A stretch of DNA of 17,336 nucleotides from an uncultured Lachnospiraceae bacterium (GTDB lineage Bacteria > Bacillota > Clostridia > Lachnospirales > Lachnospiraceae): positions 1 to 17,336 of the forward strand of contig CALGGH010000234.1 of NCBI GenBank assembly GCA_937916415.1. The letters are read 5' to 3'. The notes under the pieces were generated by a model. It was not told where the DNA came from, made no database searches, and saw only the letters and a list, made by a program, of their open reading frames with translations. Below, piece by piece: positions 8,552 through 15,158 of the stretch (position 1 is its first letter; each line of letters starts with the position of its first letter). Position numbers and translations under genes: made by a program.

Positions 8552-10006
8552 TTACTTTAGCGATAGTCTCCGGATCTTGCCCGATGCAGTCTTGGGAATC
8601 TCATCTATGAGTTCATAAGCCACCGGATGCTTATATCCCTCCAGACTGTTTCCGATCATCCCGTCCAGCTCTTCCCTTATGATCCGCTCCGGCCGATCCG
8701 TGACGACAAACGCCTTGACGACCTCACCCAGTATGCCATCCGGATCCGACATGCCGACACACGCGCAGTCATCAATGCAATCAAACTGTTTCAGGACCTC
8801 TTCCACCTCAATTGGGCTCACCTTTTTGCCGCCGACGTTTATCAGTTCCTTACGTCGGCTCTTGAGCCTGACGTAACCGTCATCATCGCGTACTCCCCAA
8901 TCACCAGTCCTAAAGGCATTACCCCAGAAACATTCATCCCGGGATAATCCAAGATACCCTGTCGTGACGGCGTCACCCTCAACACAGATTTCTCCTTCTT
9001 CGCCATCGGCAAGCACGTTGCCGGCATCATCCCTGATGGTTACGGTCATGTTGGGAGACTGTTTCCCGACGGTATCAAGCCGACCTGCTTCCCCATGAAA
9101 TTCCATGAAAGCACTTCGGGATGCTTCAGTCAGACCGTAATGCATGCATATGCGGGTATCCGGAAGCAATTCCATCAGGTGTTCCTTGTCCATGATGGGC
9201 ATGGGGGCAGAACCGATCTCAACGTAATGAAGCTGATCTCTGAACCGTCCTATCTCATCCCCGCTCATCTTCTTGAGCAGTGCCCAGCTGGCCGGAACCA
9301 TTCCGAAGCCGTTTACGCCATATTCTGACATGAAACGGAAAAACCTCTTGACGTTGGCAAAGCTCCCGAGCATGACTATGGTCTGCCCGTTGGTCAGCGC
9401 GCACCTCATGCGCCCAAGTCCGAATGAATGTGAGATCGGGAGTGCAAGCATCTCCACGTCATCCATGGAATTACCGATAAACGTATTGATGTTATGCGCG
9501 GCAGCGGAAATGTTCTTATGGGACAGCTGCACTCCCTTGGGTTCTCCGGTCGTACCGGTCGTAAAAATCACGTCGGCTACGGATTCCTGATCCGGAAAAG
9601 ATAGCTCGTCAATCCGTATGGCCTGGCCGTCCTCAAATCTGAATCTGTCCAGTTGCGCAGTCTGCAGCCTGCGGTCTGTCTCATCAAAGCCGATGACCAG
9701 TTTAGGGGATATCTTTGATTTGATCAGCTCATATCTGCCGGGATTGGTGTCAGGCGCTATGGGAAGCGTCACCGCCTCCAATAAGTGACACGCGAAATAA
9801 GCAGCCACGAATTCAAGCTGCTTATCTGCCGCAAGTATGACGCTGTCTCCCTTGCTTATGCCGAATTCCCGGGACAACAGTTCGGATGCCCTGACTACTT
9901 CCGTCAGCATCCTGCCGTAGGTCATGCTCTCCTTACCGTTTAACAGTGCGGGTTTGTCCGGATTGTCCATTCCGAATCGAAATATCTTCTCAATGACTGA
10001 CTTCAT
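8552..10006 (-). CDS. AMP-forming acyl-CoA/acyl-ACP ligase (ANL superfamily)
   Basis: 484 residues with the full set of adenylate-forming motifs: FTTGTTGEPKG at about 148-158, HYGLTEASRS, RTGDWG, the hinge region KSRRKELINVGGKKVSP, and the C-terminal catalytic lysine in PKTASGKIRR. Such enzymes turn a carboxylic acid into an acyl-AMP and then a thioester. Because a dedicated ACP gene lies directly upstream (16-bp gap), loading the ACP pantetheine is the likely second step; CoA is the alternative. GAAGGG precedes the ATG by about 9 bases. The acid substrate (fatty, short-chain or aromatic) cannot be decided from the sequence. Confidence 0.88.
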   Translation of the reverse strand: MKSVIEKIFRFGMDNPDKPALLNGKESMTYGRMLTEVVRASELLSREFGISKGDSVILAADKQLEFVAAYFACHLLEAVTLPIAPDTNPGRYELIKSKISPKLVIGFDETDRRLQTAQLDRFRFEDGQAIRIDELSFPDQESVADVIFTTGTTGEPKGVQLSHKNISAAAHNINTFIGNSMDDVEMLALPISHSFGLGRMRCALTNGQTIVMLGSFANVKRFFRFMSEYGVNGFGMVPASWALLKKMSGDEIGRFRDQLHYVEIGSAPMPIMDKEHLMELLPDTRICMHYGLTEASRSAFMEFHGEAGRLDTVGKQSPNMTVTIRDDAGNVLADGEEGEICVEGDAVTTGYLGLSRDECFWGNAFRTGDWGVRDDDGYVRLKSRRKELINVGGKKVSPIEVEEVLKQFDCIDDCACVGMSDPDGILGEVVKAFVVTDRPERIIREELDGMIGNSLEGYKHPVAYELIDEIPKTASGKIRRLSLK

Positions 10007-10022
10007 GGCTAACGCCCTTCGT

Positions 10023-10262
10023 TTACTGGTTCACCCTCAATTCAACGGCGTTTACGATATCATCCACGTCTTCTAAGTCCATCATTACGTCCGGCGTAAA
10101 CCTAAAGTCAAACGCCTTCTCGATGGCCGATATGAGCTGAATGTGGTGCAGGGAATCCCATTCAGGTATGTCTCCAATGGCAACGTCGTCCTGCAAAACG
10201 TCAACGCTTACCTTAAGGACCTCAGCCATGATGCCTTTTACCCTGTCTCTGATCGATTCCAT
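10023..10262 (-). CDS. Acyl carrier protein
   Basis: 79 residues, acidic and predicted all-helical. S37 in EWDSLHHIQLI is the expected 4'-phosphopantetheine site (DSL motif). The start ATG at 10262 follows GGAGG by 6 bases; the in-frame TTG at 10274 that would extend it is itself part of this ribosome site. The D-S-L-H-H context, not the DSLDxVE of housekeeping AcpP, indicates a specialised carrier. It lies between rubrerythrin and the acyl ligase in one transcript. Likely role: hold the activated acyl group for the ligase and the LuxE-LuxC reductase. Confidence 0.9.
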   Translation of the reverse strand: MESIRDRVKGIMAEVLKVSVDVLQDDVAIGDIPEWDSLHHIQLISAIEKAFDFRFTPDVMMDLEDVDDIVNAVELRVNQ

Positions 10263-10278
10263 TTTATCCTCCAACGCA

Positions 10279-10845
10279 TCAATAATTCTCTGCCTTCAGC
10301 TGGAAGTATGCCTGAGCATGATTGCACACGGGGCAAACCTCCGGAGCTTCCGGACCGACTACGATATGTCCGCAGTTCGAACACTGCCAGATCGCGTCCC
10401 CATCCCTTGAGAATACGATCTTATCCTCTATGTTCTTGAGCAGCTTGCGGTATCTTTCCTCATGTTCCTTCTCTATGGCTGCAACTCCCTCGAAAAGCTC
10501 AGCTATCTCATCAAAGCCTTCTTCCCTGGCCGTCCTGGCAAATCCGGGATACATCTCCTGCCACTCGTATGACTCGCCTTCAGCAGCTTCCCTAAGGCAA
10601 TCGATGGTGCTGCCGATGCCCGTCAAAATCTTGTACCAGATCTCGGCATGTTCCTTTTCGTTGGCTGCCGTCTCGGCAAAAATGTTGGATATCTGAACAT
10701 ATCCTTCTTTTTTTGCCTTGGACGCAAAAAAAGTATATTTGTTTCTCGCCTCTGACTCACCGGCAAAGGCTGCCTTTAAGTTTTCCTCGGTCCTGGTTCC
10801 CTTCAGGTCCTCCGCCCTGCAGCGCCACTTGTTATTATCTGCCAT
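10279..10845 (-). CDS. Rubrerythrin
   Basis: 188 residues from ATG at 10845, which has AGGAGG about 7 bases upstream; a longer frame to 10971 lacks such a site and would cross the predicted promoter and terminator. The N-terminal ferritin-like diiron domain shows AFAGESEARNKY (E30), E63-x-x-H66, GESYEWQEMYP (E91, E94) and E125-x-x-H128. The C-terminal rubredoxin-type domain binds iron through C155, C158, C171 and C174. Rubrerythrins of anaerobes reduce hydrogen peroxide with electrons relayed by the rubredoxin site. It is the first gene of the operon, ending 16 bp before the ACP start, an unusual place for a stress protein. A role beside the acyl-reduction enzymes is speculation. Confidence 0.93.
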   Translation of the reverse strand: MADNNKWRCRAEDLKGTRTEENLKAAFAGESEARNKYTFFASKAKKEGYVQISNIFAETAANEKEHAEIWYKILTGIGSTIDCLREAAEGESYEWQEMYPGFARTAREEGFDEIAELFEGVAAIEKEHEERYRKLLKNIEDKIVFSRDGDAIWQCSNCGHIVVGPEAPEVCPVCNHAQAYFQLKAENY

Positions 10846-10909
10846 GATGACACCTCCTAAAAACTCACTTATCTGCACACAAGCATATTGATAGCAAAAC
10901 AACATAGTA

Positions 10910-10918
10910 AGTATATCA
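10910..10918 (-). promoter_or_regulatory. Extended -10 promoter for the rubrerythrin-to-phosphoglycerol-transferase operon
   Basis: The minus strand reads TGATATACT (TGn plus TATACT), about 65 bases before the rubrerythrin ATG and downstream of the preceding gene's terminator. No recognisable -35 is present, which an extended -10 can tolerate. It is the only promoter-like site seen before the seven-gene run down to 2887. Confidence 0.42.
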
Positions 10919-10950
10919 CAAACAATGCTGAATCGAGTAGGGCAAACGCA

Positions 10951-10985
10951 TAAAAACCAGGCACGGAGCATTCGCCCCGTGCCTG
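10951..10985 (-). terminator. Rho-independent terminator of the DUF5610-like gene
   Basis: A perfect 9-bp stem, 10958-10966 paired with 10977-10985 (CAGGCACGG with CCGTGCCTG), encloses a 10-base loop and is followed on the minus strand by GGTTTTTA. It starts about 30 bases after the stop at 11016 and separates that gene from the rubrerythrin operon. Confidence 0.85.
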
Positions 10986-11015
10986 AAGTTATCGTCTGCC
11001 CGGCAGTTCAGATTT

Positions 11016-11618
11016 CTATTCCTGCAATGAACCGATCAGGTCGTCAAATTTGCTCATGACTGCGTCATAAGTCTTCTGGCTGATCTCGGGCAGCTCGCCG
11101 CCCCAGGTCTTCTGTGCCTGATCATACCCCTTCTTGAACGCCTCGCGCATTTCCTCAAGCTTCTTCGGATCATCACCGGCCAAAGCCTGAGCGAAGTCAA
11201 GGATCCTGTCAGAGGTCTTGTTAACGCCCCAGTAACCGTCCTCGGAAACGTCTTCCCGTGCCTGTGCCCTGGTCTCTGGATCAACCTCCACGCGGCCTTC
11301 GCGCAGCGCATCCCAAATGCTTCCCATAGCCGAATCAGCCACGCCGGACTGCTTCAGCATGATCTTCTCAACCAGGCTCTGAAGCTGCGCCGTGCGATTC
11401 TCGGCATCGCTCTTCAACTGTGCGACAAGAGTAGGATTGGCATAAGTAGCCTGCTTCGTCGAAGACGCATCAGACTTCTCATAAACCACGCCCGTATTCT
11501 CGGCAGCGGCTGCACCGGCAGTGTTTTCAGTTGCGGTTGTCTGTGTTGCGGAAGTCGATGACTGTGCAGAATAAGCACTGTACAGATCAGAGGCTCCCGT
11601 AATTCCATTTACGCTCAT
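11016..11618 (-). CDS. DUF5610-like conserved protein, possibly motility-associated
   Basis: 200 residues, no signal peptide or membrane helix. Residues 1-55 are rich in Ser, Thr and Ala (low complexity). A conserved-looking region from about 125 to 195 holds DGYWGVNKTSDRILDFA, AGDDPKKLEEMREAFKKGY and WGGELPEIS. This pattern recalls DUF5610-type proteins; I know no established function. AGGAGGTGATTACATG makes the start certain. It is a single-gene unit with its own terminator, and the region upstream holds GCCGATAT, a match to the -10 of sigma-D/sigma-28 motility promoters. A flagellum-linked role is therefore a hypothesis. The family call is from memory of the motif. Confidence 0.75.
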   Translation of the reverse strand: MSVNGITGASDLYSAYSAQSSTSATQTTATENTAGAAAAENTGVVYEKSDASSTKQATYANPTLVAQLKSDAENRTAQLQSLVEKIMLKQSGVADSAMGSIWDALREGRVEVDPETRAQAREDVSEDGYWGVNKTSDRILDFAQALAGDDPKKLEEMREAFKKGYDQAQKTWGGELPEISQKTYDAVMSKFDDLIGSLQE

Positions 11619-11640
11619 GTAATCACCTCCTTATTGAATT

Positions 11641-11660
11641 TACGCACGTCCTTGTGCGTA
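11641..11660. repeat. 7-bp inverted repeat in the leader of the DUF5610-like gene
   Basis: TACGCAC and GTGCGTA form a perfect 7-bp inverted repeat around a 6-base centre. It lies between the predicted promoter and the ribosome site. It could be an operator or an mRNA-stabilising hairpin; it is not followed by a T-run, so it is not a terminator. Confidence 0.5.
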
Positions 11661-11679
11661 TTATGATACTACAATTTGT

Positions 11680-11687
11680 ATATCGGC
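11680..11687 (-). promoter_or_regulatory. Putative sigma-D/sigma-28 type -10 element
   Basis: The minus strand reads GCCGATAT, the form known for Bacillus sigma-D -10 elements. The expected -35 (TAAA, about 15 bases upstream) is only TAGG at 11703-11706. A sigma-A reading of the same stretch (TTGCTG at 11687-11692, TATCAT at 11663-11668) is weaker. Confidence 0.35.
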
Positions 11688-11739
11688 AGCAAGGATTAAT
11701 TTCCTAATAGCCCAGTAATCGTTTTTTATGGTTTTTTTG

Positions 11740-12456
11740 TTATAATTTCAGCTTGTGCCGTATACGATTAATTATGCTGTTTTTCTTTTTTTGTTTGCTT
11801 CGATATATCTGGAGATTTTGTGATCTGTCCGGATATTCGGCATTCATCAGCAGTTCACGTAATGCCTCATTTTTGTCCAGCGGTCGACGTGCCACGGTGT
11901 CATTTTCATCCTTTTCAACATGATAAATCTTTTCAATGACATCCGATCTGAGTGAAGAATTGGCTATCCAAATGACGTCGTTATCCGGATTATATGATTT
12001 CAGGATTTCGATAATATGAGAATGGTTTTTCTCGATCCACCGGAGATCCGACATGACACCGTCCCCATCCTTTTTTTCATCCGAGATGTATCTCAAAAAA
12101 AGGGTCGGTTCCTGAATGTCATGATAAAACCTGTCAATCCTGCGCTCGAACTTTTCAAGCACTTCATGATATTGCTCACCAAACGTTTGCGTTTCATTGA
12201 AATCATGCACGAACTGAAATCCAGTTTCAGAATTGACATAGATGCGGTTTTGTCCGGACAGGGGACGCAATGCGACCGGATCAAGAAATCCGTCAAAATG
12301 CGTTTCCACCATTTTGACGACCTGACTCATGTCCTGAGTGACCAGCCAGTCAAAAGGGTACGAAGCGCTCCGCAAGCCAATCCGCTCCAATTCCATGGCT
12401 ACTGAGCAAAAATATCCAAGCGATATGTAATTCTTGTAGTTCCCCCGTAAACTCAT
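11740..12456 (-). CDS. DUF1796 putative papain-like cysteine peptidase family protein
   Basis: 238 residues. The N-terminal segment with SLGYFCSVAMELERIGLR and ASYPFDWLVT is the DUF1796 hallmark. C17 is the candidate nucleophile and H84 (FVHDF), with D85 next to it, the candidate base. The family often sits in surface-polysaccharide clusters and its reaction is not established; peptidase activity is only predicted. The C-terminus is strongly basic (KQKKKNSIINRIRHKLKL) and may form an amphipathic membrane-binding helix. The start overlaps the glycosyltransferase stop as ATGA, so it is the last gene of the right-hand operon. The gene is more AT-rich than its neighbour and does not share its codon-pair preference. 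No intrinsic terminator was found after it. Confidence 0.78.
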   Translation of the reverse strand: MSLRGNYKNYISLGYFCSVAMELERIGLRSASYPFDWLVTQDMSQVVKMVETHFDGFLDPVALRPLSGQNRIYVNSETGFQFVHDFNETQTFGEQYHEVLEKFERRIDRFYHDIQEPTLFLRYISDEKKDGDGVMSDLRWIEKNHSHIIEILKSYNPDNDVIWIANSSLRSDVIEKIYHVEKDENDTVARRPLDKNEALRELLMNAEYPDRSQNLQIYRSKQKKKNSIINRIRHKLKL

Positions 12457-13427
12457 TTTCTTCTCAACCTGGCCAGGACGAATCGGGTCATGAACGGCAC
12501 TGCCTTAACGTACGCGCTCTTATAAAACGGCTTTTTGTACCTGTCGGGTATGGATCTGATCACGGCCCTATATTCAGCCCTCTGACCGCGATCCACTGCC
12601 ATTCCCAGCCTGCCGACCGCATAGTGCTCGGCATAATGATACGAAAAATCTATCCTGTCTCCCCATCGTGCATTCAGACCATTAAGCAACTCAATATGCT
12701 GGCTGAATTTCTCAAGCCTGGAATATCTGGAATTGTAGTTGTTGTGCTCGAGGTCCGACGGAACCACCCTGTGTGCATCCGATGCAAAATCCATTACGTA
12801 GATCGGACCGCGCATGAGCAGCAGCAGTTCATCTACCGCATCATCCACGTATTTGCTTATCCTGGATGCCTCCGCAAAATACTCCCTGCCCTCTTCAGTC
12901 AGAAAGAAGTTTTTCATCACACAGCCATGCAGTCCCACCCGACGACATTTCTCATAATCATCAATCGTGTACAGCCTGTTGACGCGGGAAGCCTCGCGCG
13001 GAACGACGTCGTACGCCACGTCACTGCCATCCATCCTGAGCTCCACCCGATTGCACGTGGCCGCATAGTCAGGATGTGCGTCCATGAACGCGACCTGCGT
13101 CTCAAGCTTGTCGTCCCTTATCCAATAATCATCCCCCGAGCATACCGCCACGTACCGGCCACGGCACATGCACCTTGCCTTATAGATGTTGCCGGGGATG
13201 CCCAGGTTGGACTCGTTGACGTTAATGCGTATGAGATCGGGATGAGCTGCCTCGTACTCACGCAGGATGGCCACGGTCCCATCCTCCGAATGATCATCGG
13301 ATATGACCACTTCATAACTGTAATGCGTCTTTTGGGATAGTATTGAGTCCAGTGCCTGTCTTATGTATTTTTCATGAAAATACGTCAGCACGTACACGCT
13401 GACGTCAGGATTAGTCTTTTCCGTCAT
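12453..13427 (-). CDS. Family 2 glycosyltransferase
   Basis: 324 residues. A GT-A fold is shown by VSVYVLTYFHEKYIRQALDS at the N-terminus, SDDHSEDGT (43-51) and the metal-binding GDD in VCSGDDYW (95-102). It has no membrane helix, so it probably works on the cytoplasmic face of the membrane, adding a sugar to a lipid-linked repeat unit. Donor and acceptor are not readable. It starts 7 bp after the acyltransferase stop with only a weak ribosome site, and its TGA overlaps the next ATG. NAY-Val codon pairs use only NAC-GTN here (nine of nine counted by eye). Confidence 0.88.
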   Translation of the reverse strand: MTEKTNPDVSVYVLTYFHEKYIRQALDSILSQKTHYSYEVVISDDHSEDGTVAILREYEAAHPDLIRINVNESNLGIPGNIYKARCMCRGRYVAVCSGDDYWIRDDKLETQVAFMDAHPDYAATCNRVELRMDGSDVAYDVVPREASRVNRLYTIDDYEKCRRVGLHGCVMKNFFLTEEGREYFAEASRISKYVDDAVDELLLLMRGPIYVMDFASDAHRVVPSDLEHNNYNSRYSRLEKFSQHIELLNGLNARWGDRIDFSYHYAEHYAVGRLGMAVDRGQRAEYRAVIRSIPDRYKKPFYKSAYVKAVPFMTRFVLARLRRK

Positions 13428-13434
13428 ATCCGCA

Positions 13435-13971
13435 TTATCCCGATATGGGTTTGATCACGTTTTCCCTTTTTTGATAAAAAAGAGTATCTTCCGGAACCTC
13501 ACCCTTCACCACGCTGCCGGCTGCGATCACGGCTCCGTCTCCTATCACCGATCCTCGCAGGATCACCACGTTGGCGCCGACCCATACGTTTCGTCCGATG
13601 ATGACGGGAGCCGAGACAAGCGGAGCCCCGCCTTCCTTCTTGTAATCATGATCGTGATCGATTATCACCACGTTGTTTCCAAACTGGCATCCTGAACCGA
13701 TCTCTATCTTATCAAGGCACGTAATGCTTACGTTGGCATTAAAAAAGCATTTGTCTCCGATCTCCAGATCTCCGTTCTGAACGCGCAGGATCACGTTCTC
13801 CCTCGTAACGCATCTTTGACCGATGCGAAGTCTCGATCCCGCGCCATCCAAGTGAACGCGGACGCCCCTGCCCCAGGATTGCGGAAAGGGCGCGGCAAAC
13901 CTTCGACCATGCAGAAGCTTATGCCCTATTATTTTGAAAGTCGTGAATATGGCTCGTATTGCGATTTCCAT
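13435..13971 (-). CDS. Hexapeptide-repeat O-acyltransferase (WcaF/maltose acetyltransferase type)
   Basis: 178 residues. Repeated [IV]-G-x4 units run from about 49 to 160 (for example LEIGDKCFFNANVSI, IEIGSGCQFGNN, VIIGRNVWVGANVVI, SVIGDGAVIAAGSVV), predicting a left-handed beta-helix. The catalytic histidine is expected in IIDHDHDY (H106 or H108). Such enzymes O-acetylate (or otherwise acylate) sugars from acyl-CoA. A basic N-terminal helix (residues 1-25) could contact membrane. It lies 9 bp after the GT4 gene and 7 bp before the GT2 gene, so it probably decorates the glycan made by this operon. Confidence 0.87.
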   Translation of the reverse strand: MEIAIRAIFTTFKIIGHKLLHGRRFAAPFPQSWGRGVRVHLDGAGSRLRIGQRCVTRENVILRVQNGDLEIGDKCFFNANVSITCLDKIEIGSGCQFGNNVVIIDHDHDYKKEGGAPLVSAPVIIGRNVWVGANVVILRGSVIGDGAVIAAGSVVKGEVPEDTLFYQKRENVIKPISG

Positions 13972-13980
13972 CCCTGCCCC

Positions 13981-15144
13981 TTACGTCAGTCTGTGCAGTA
14001 CCTCTTTTTCGAGTGAATCGATGCCCCTTGGGATCGCCTTGCTGCCGGAGATATGGATTGCCTCGGCGCATCCGCCGGTGTCATACGTGATCACGGGCGT
14101 ACCACAGGCTTCCGCCTCGAGAATCACGGATGGATAGTTGTCTTCATACGTTGGATTAAGCACCACGTCGGCAGCGGAATAAATCTCAGCCAGTTCATTG
14201 GCATTGGCAGTACGCTTCATCCCTATGATGCCGGACGGAAGCGATTTCAGCTGCTTGTCATTAAGTCCTACGATGACGAGGTGAAATCCCTGCGTGATCG
14301 TTTTATCCTCCGCCAGCCTTTTATGAAGCTCGATCAGGTCAACCAGGCCCTTTCTCGGTTCCCACACGTTAGCTACCCCCAGCATCACGAAGTCAGTTCT
14401 CCTGATGCCATGTTCTGCCCTGAATTCTGACTGAGTCTGCTTAAAAACGCTCGTATCGATGCGGTTATAGACAACCTGCACGGGATACTCTGACAAAAAG
14501 CTCTGTCTCACCTGATTCTTGAGCCACACGGACGGGGTGATCAGGGACATTTTGGGTATCCCGGTGAATGCGGCCTTTTTGCGCTGATAGTTGTCAGCAC
14601 TCGCATCCTTAAAAAGGCTCCTTGGATATGCGCCTCTTTGTGGACAGTTCCCACAGCCGCCCTTCTTGACGTCACCAAAGCGAAGATCTTCGTTTATCAG
14701 CCACCTGTCGCATCCAACGTACGAAAAATACGCGCAGTGTCCGGTGAACGCCCAACAGTCATGCAGCGTCCACTTCACGCTCATCTGAGGCCTGCTTTTG
14801 ATCCACTCAAACAGAAGCTCGTAATTGACGTAATAGCCATGGACGTTATGCATCCACAAAACGTCCGGATCATACCGGTCTGCCCATTCAAGAAACTCAC
14901 GCGTGGCATTTACGGAAAAAAGGCCATGCCTGTCGGTAAACCGGGTTCCCGCAATATGCAGGTATACGTCCGTGGAACTGCCTATTCTGACCGCGTACTT
15001 GCGGCAGTCATCAGGTACCTTATCGTTTCTGCCAAAGGCTATCTTAACCTCATGGCCATCACGCTCATACGCCTTGGCAATGTCCACGCACAGTCTTCCG
15101 GTGGATCCATATCCGATGACTGAATTTAGCAGCAATAGTTTCAT
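13981..15144 (-). CDS. WcaC-like family 4 glycosyltransferase
   Basis: 387 residues with a GT-B fold. The N-terminal glycine loop (NSVIGYGSTGRL) and the signature TLHDCWAFTGHCAYF at 126-140 with a cysteine set (C130, C137, C145, C164, C167) are typical of colanic-acid WcaC-like transferases. The C-terminal nucleotide-sugar site is seen in YEDNYPSVILEAEACGTPV (333-351). It probably adds one sugar to the lipid-linked repeat unit in the cytoplasm; the sugar is unknown. AAGGATGGA precedes the ATG at 15144, 14 bp after the CapF stop. Confidence 0.87.
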   Translation of the reverse strand: MKLLLLNSVIGYGSTGRLCVDIAKAYERDGHEVKIAFGRNDKVPDDCRKYAVRIGSSTDVYLHIAGTRFTDRHGLFSVNATREFLEWADRYDPDVLWMHNVHGYYVNYELLFEWIKSRPQMSVKWTLHDCWAFTGHCAYFSYVGCDRWLINEDLRFGDVKKGGCGNCPQRGAYPRSLFKDASADNYQRKKAAFTGIPKMSLITPSVWLKNQVRQSFLSEYPVQVVYNRIDTSVFKQTQSEFRAEHGIRRTDFVMLGVANVWEPRKGLVDLIELHKRLAEDKTITQGFHLVIVGLNDKQLKSLPSGIIGMKRTANANELAEIYSAADVVLNPTYEDNYPSVILEAEACGTPVITYDTGGCAEAIHISGSKAIPRGIDSLEKEVLHRLT

Positions 15145-15158
15145 GTGACATCCATCCT

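Noticed and set aside
4926..10006. A bioluminescence (lux) operon
   Set aside because: Only LuxE- and LuxC-like domains occur; luciferase subunits and the LuxD thioesterase are absent, and ADH, ACP and ligase genes are present instead.
10846..10971. N-terminal extension of rubrerythrin to 10971
   Set aside because: The extension crosses the terminator and promoter region, lacks a ribosome site, and family members begin near the ATG at 10845.
10846..11015. Riboswitch or attenuator upstream of rubrerythrin
   Set aside because: The only strong hairpin is explained as the terminator of the upstream gene; the remaining leader is short and shows no known aptamer pattern.
12624..13340. Long open frame of 238 codons on the plus strand
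   Set aside because: It is antisense to the GT2 gene, whose conserved motifs and codon use are convincing; the antisense protein shows no recognisable domain.
14638..15123. Plus-strand open frame of 161 codons
   Set aside because: It mirrors the WcaC-like gene in the opposite strand, with no ribosome site or motif of its own.
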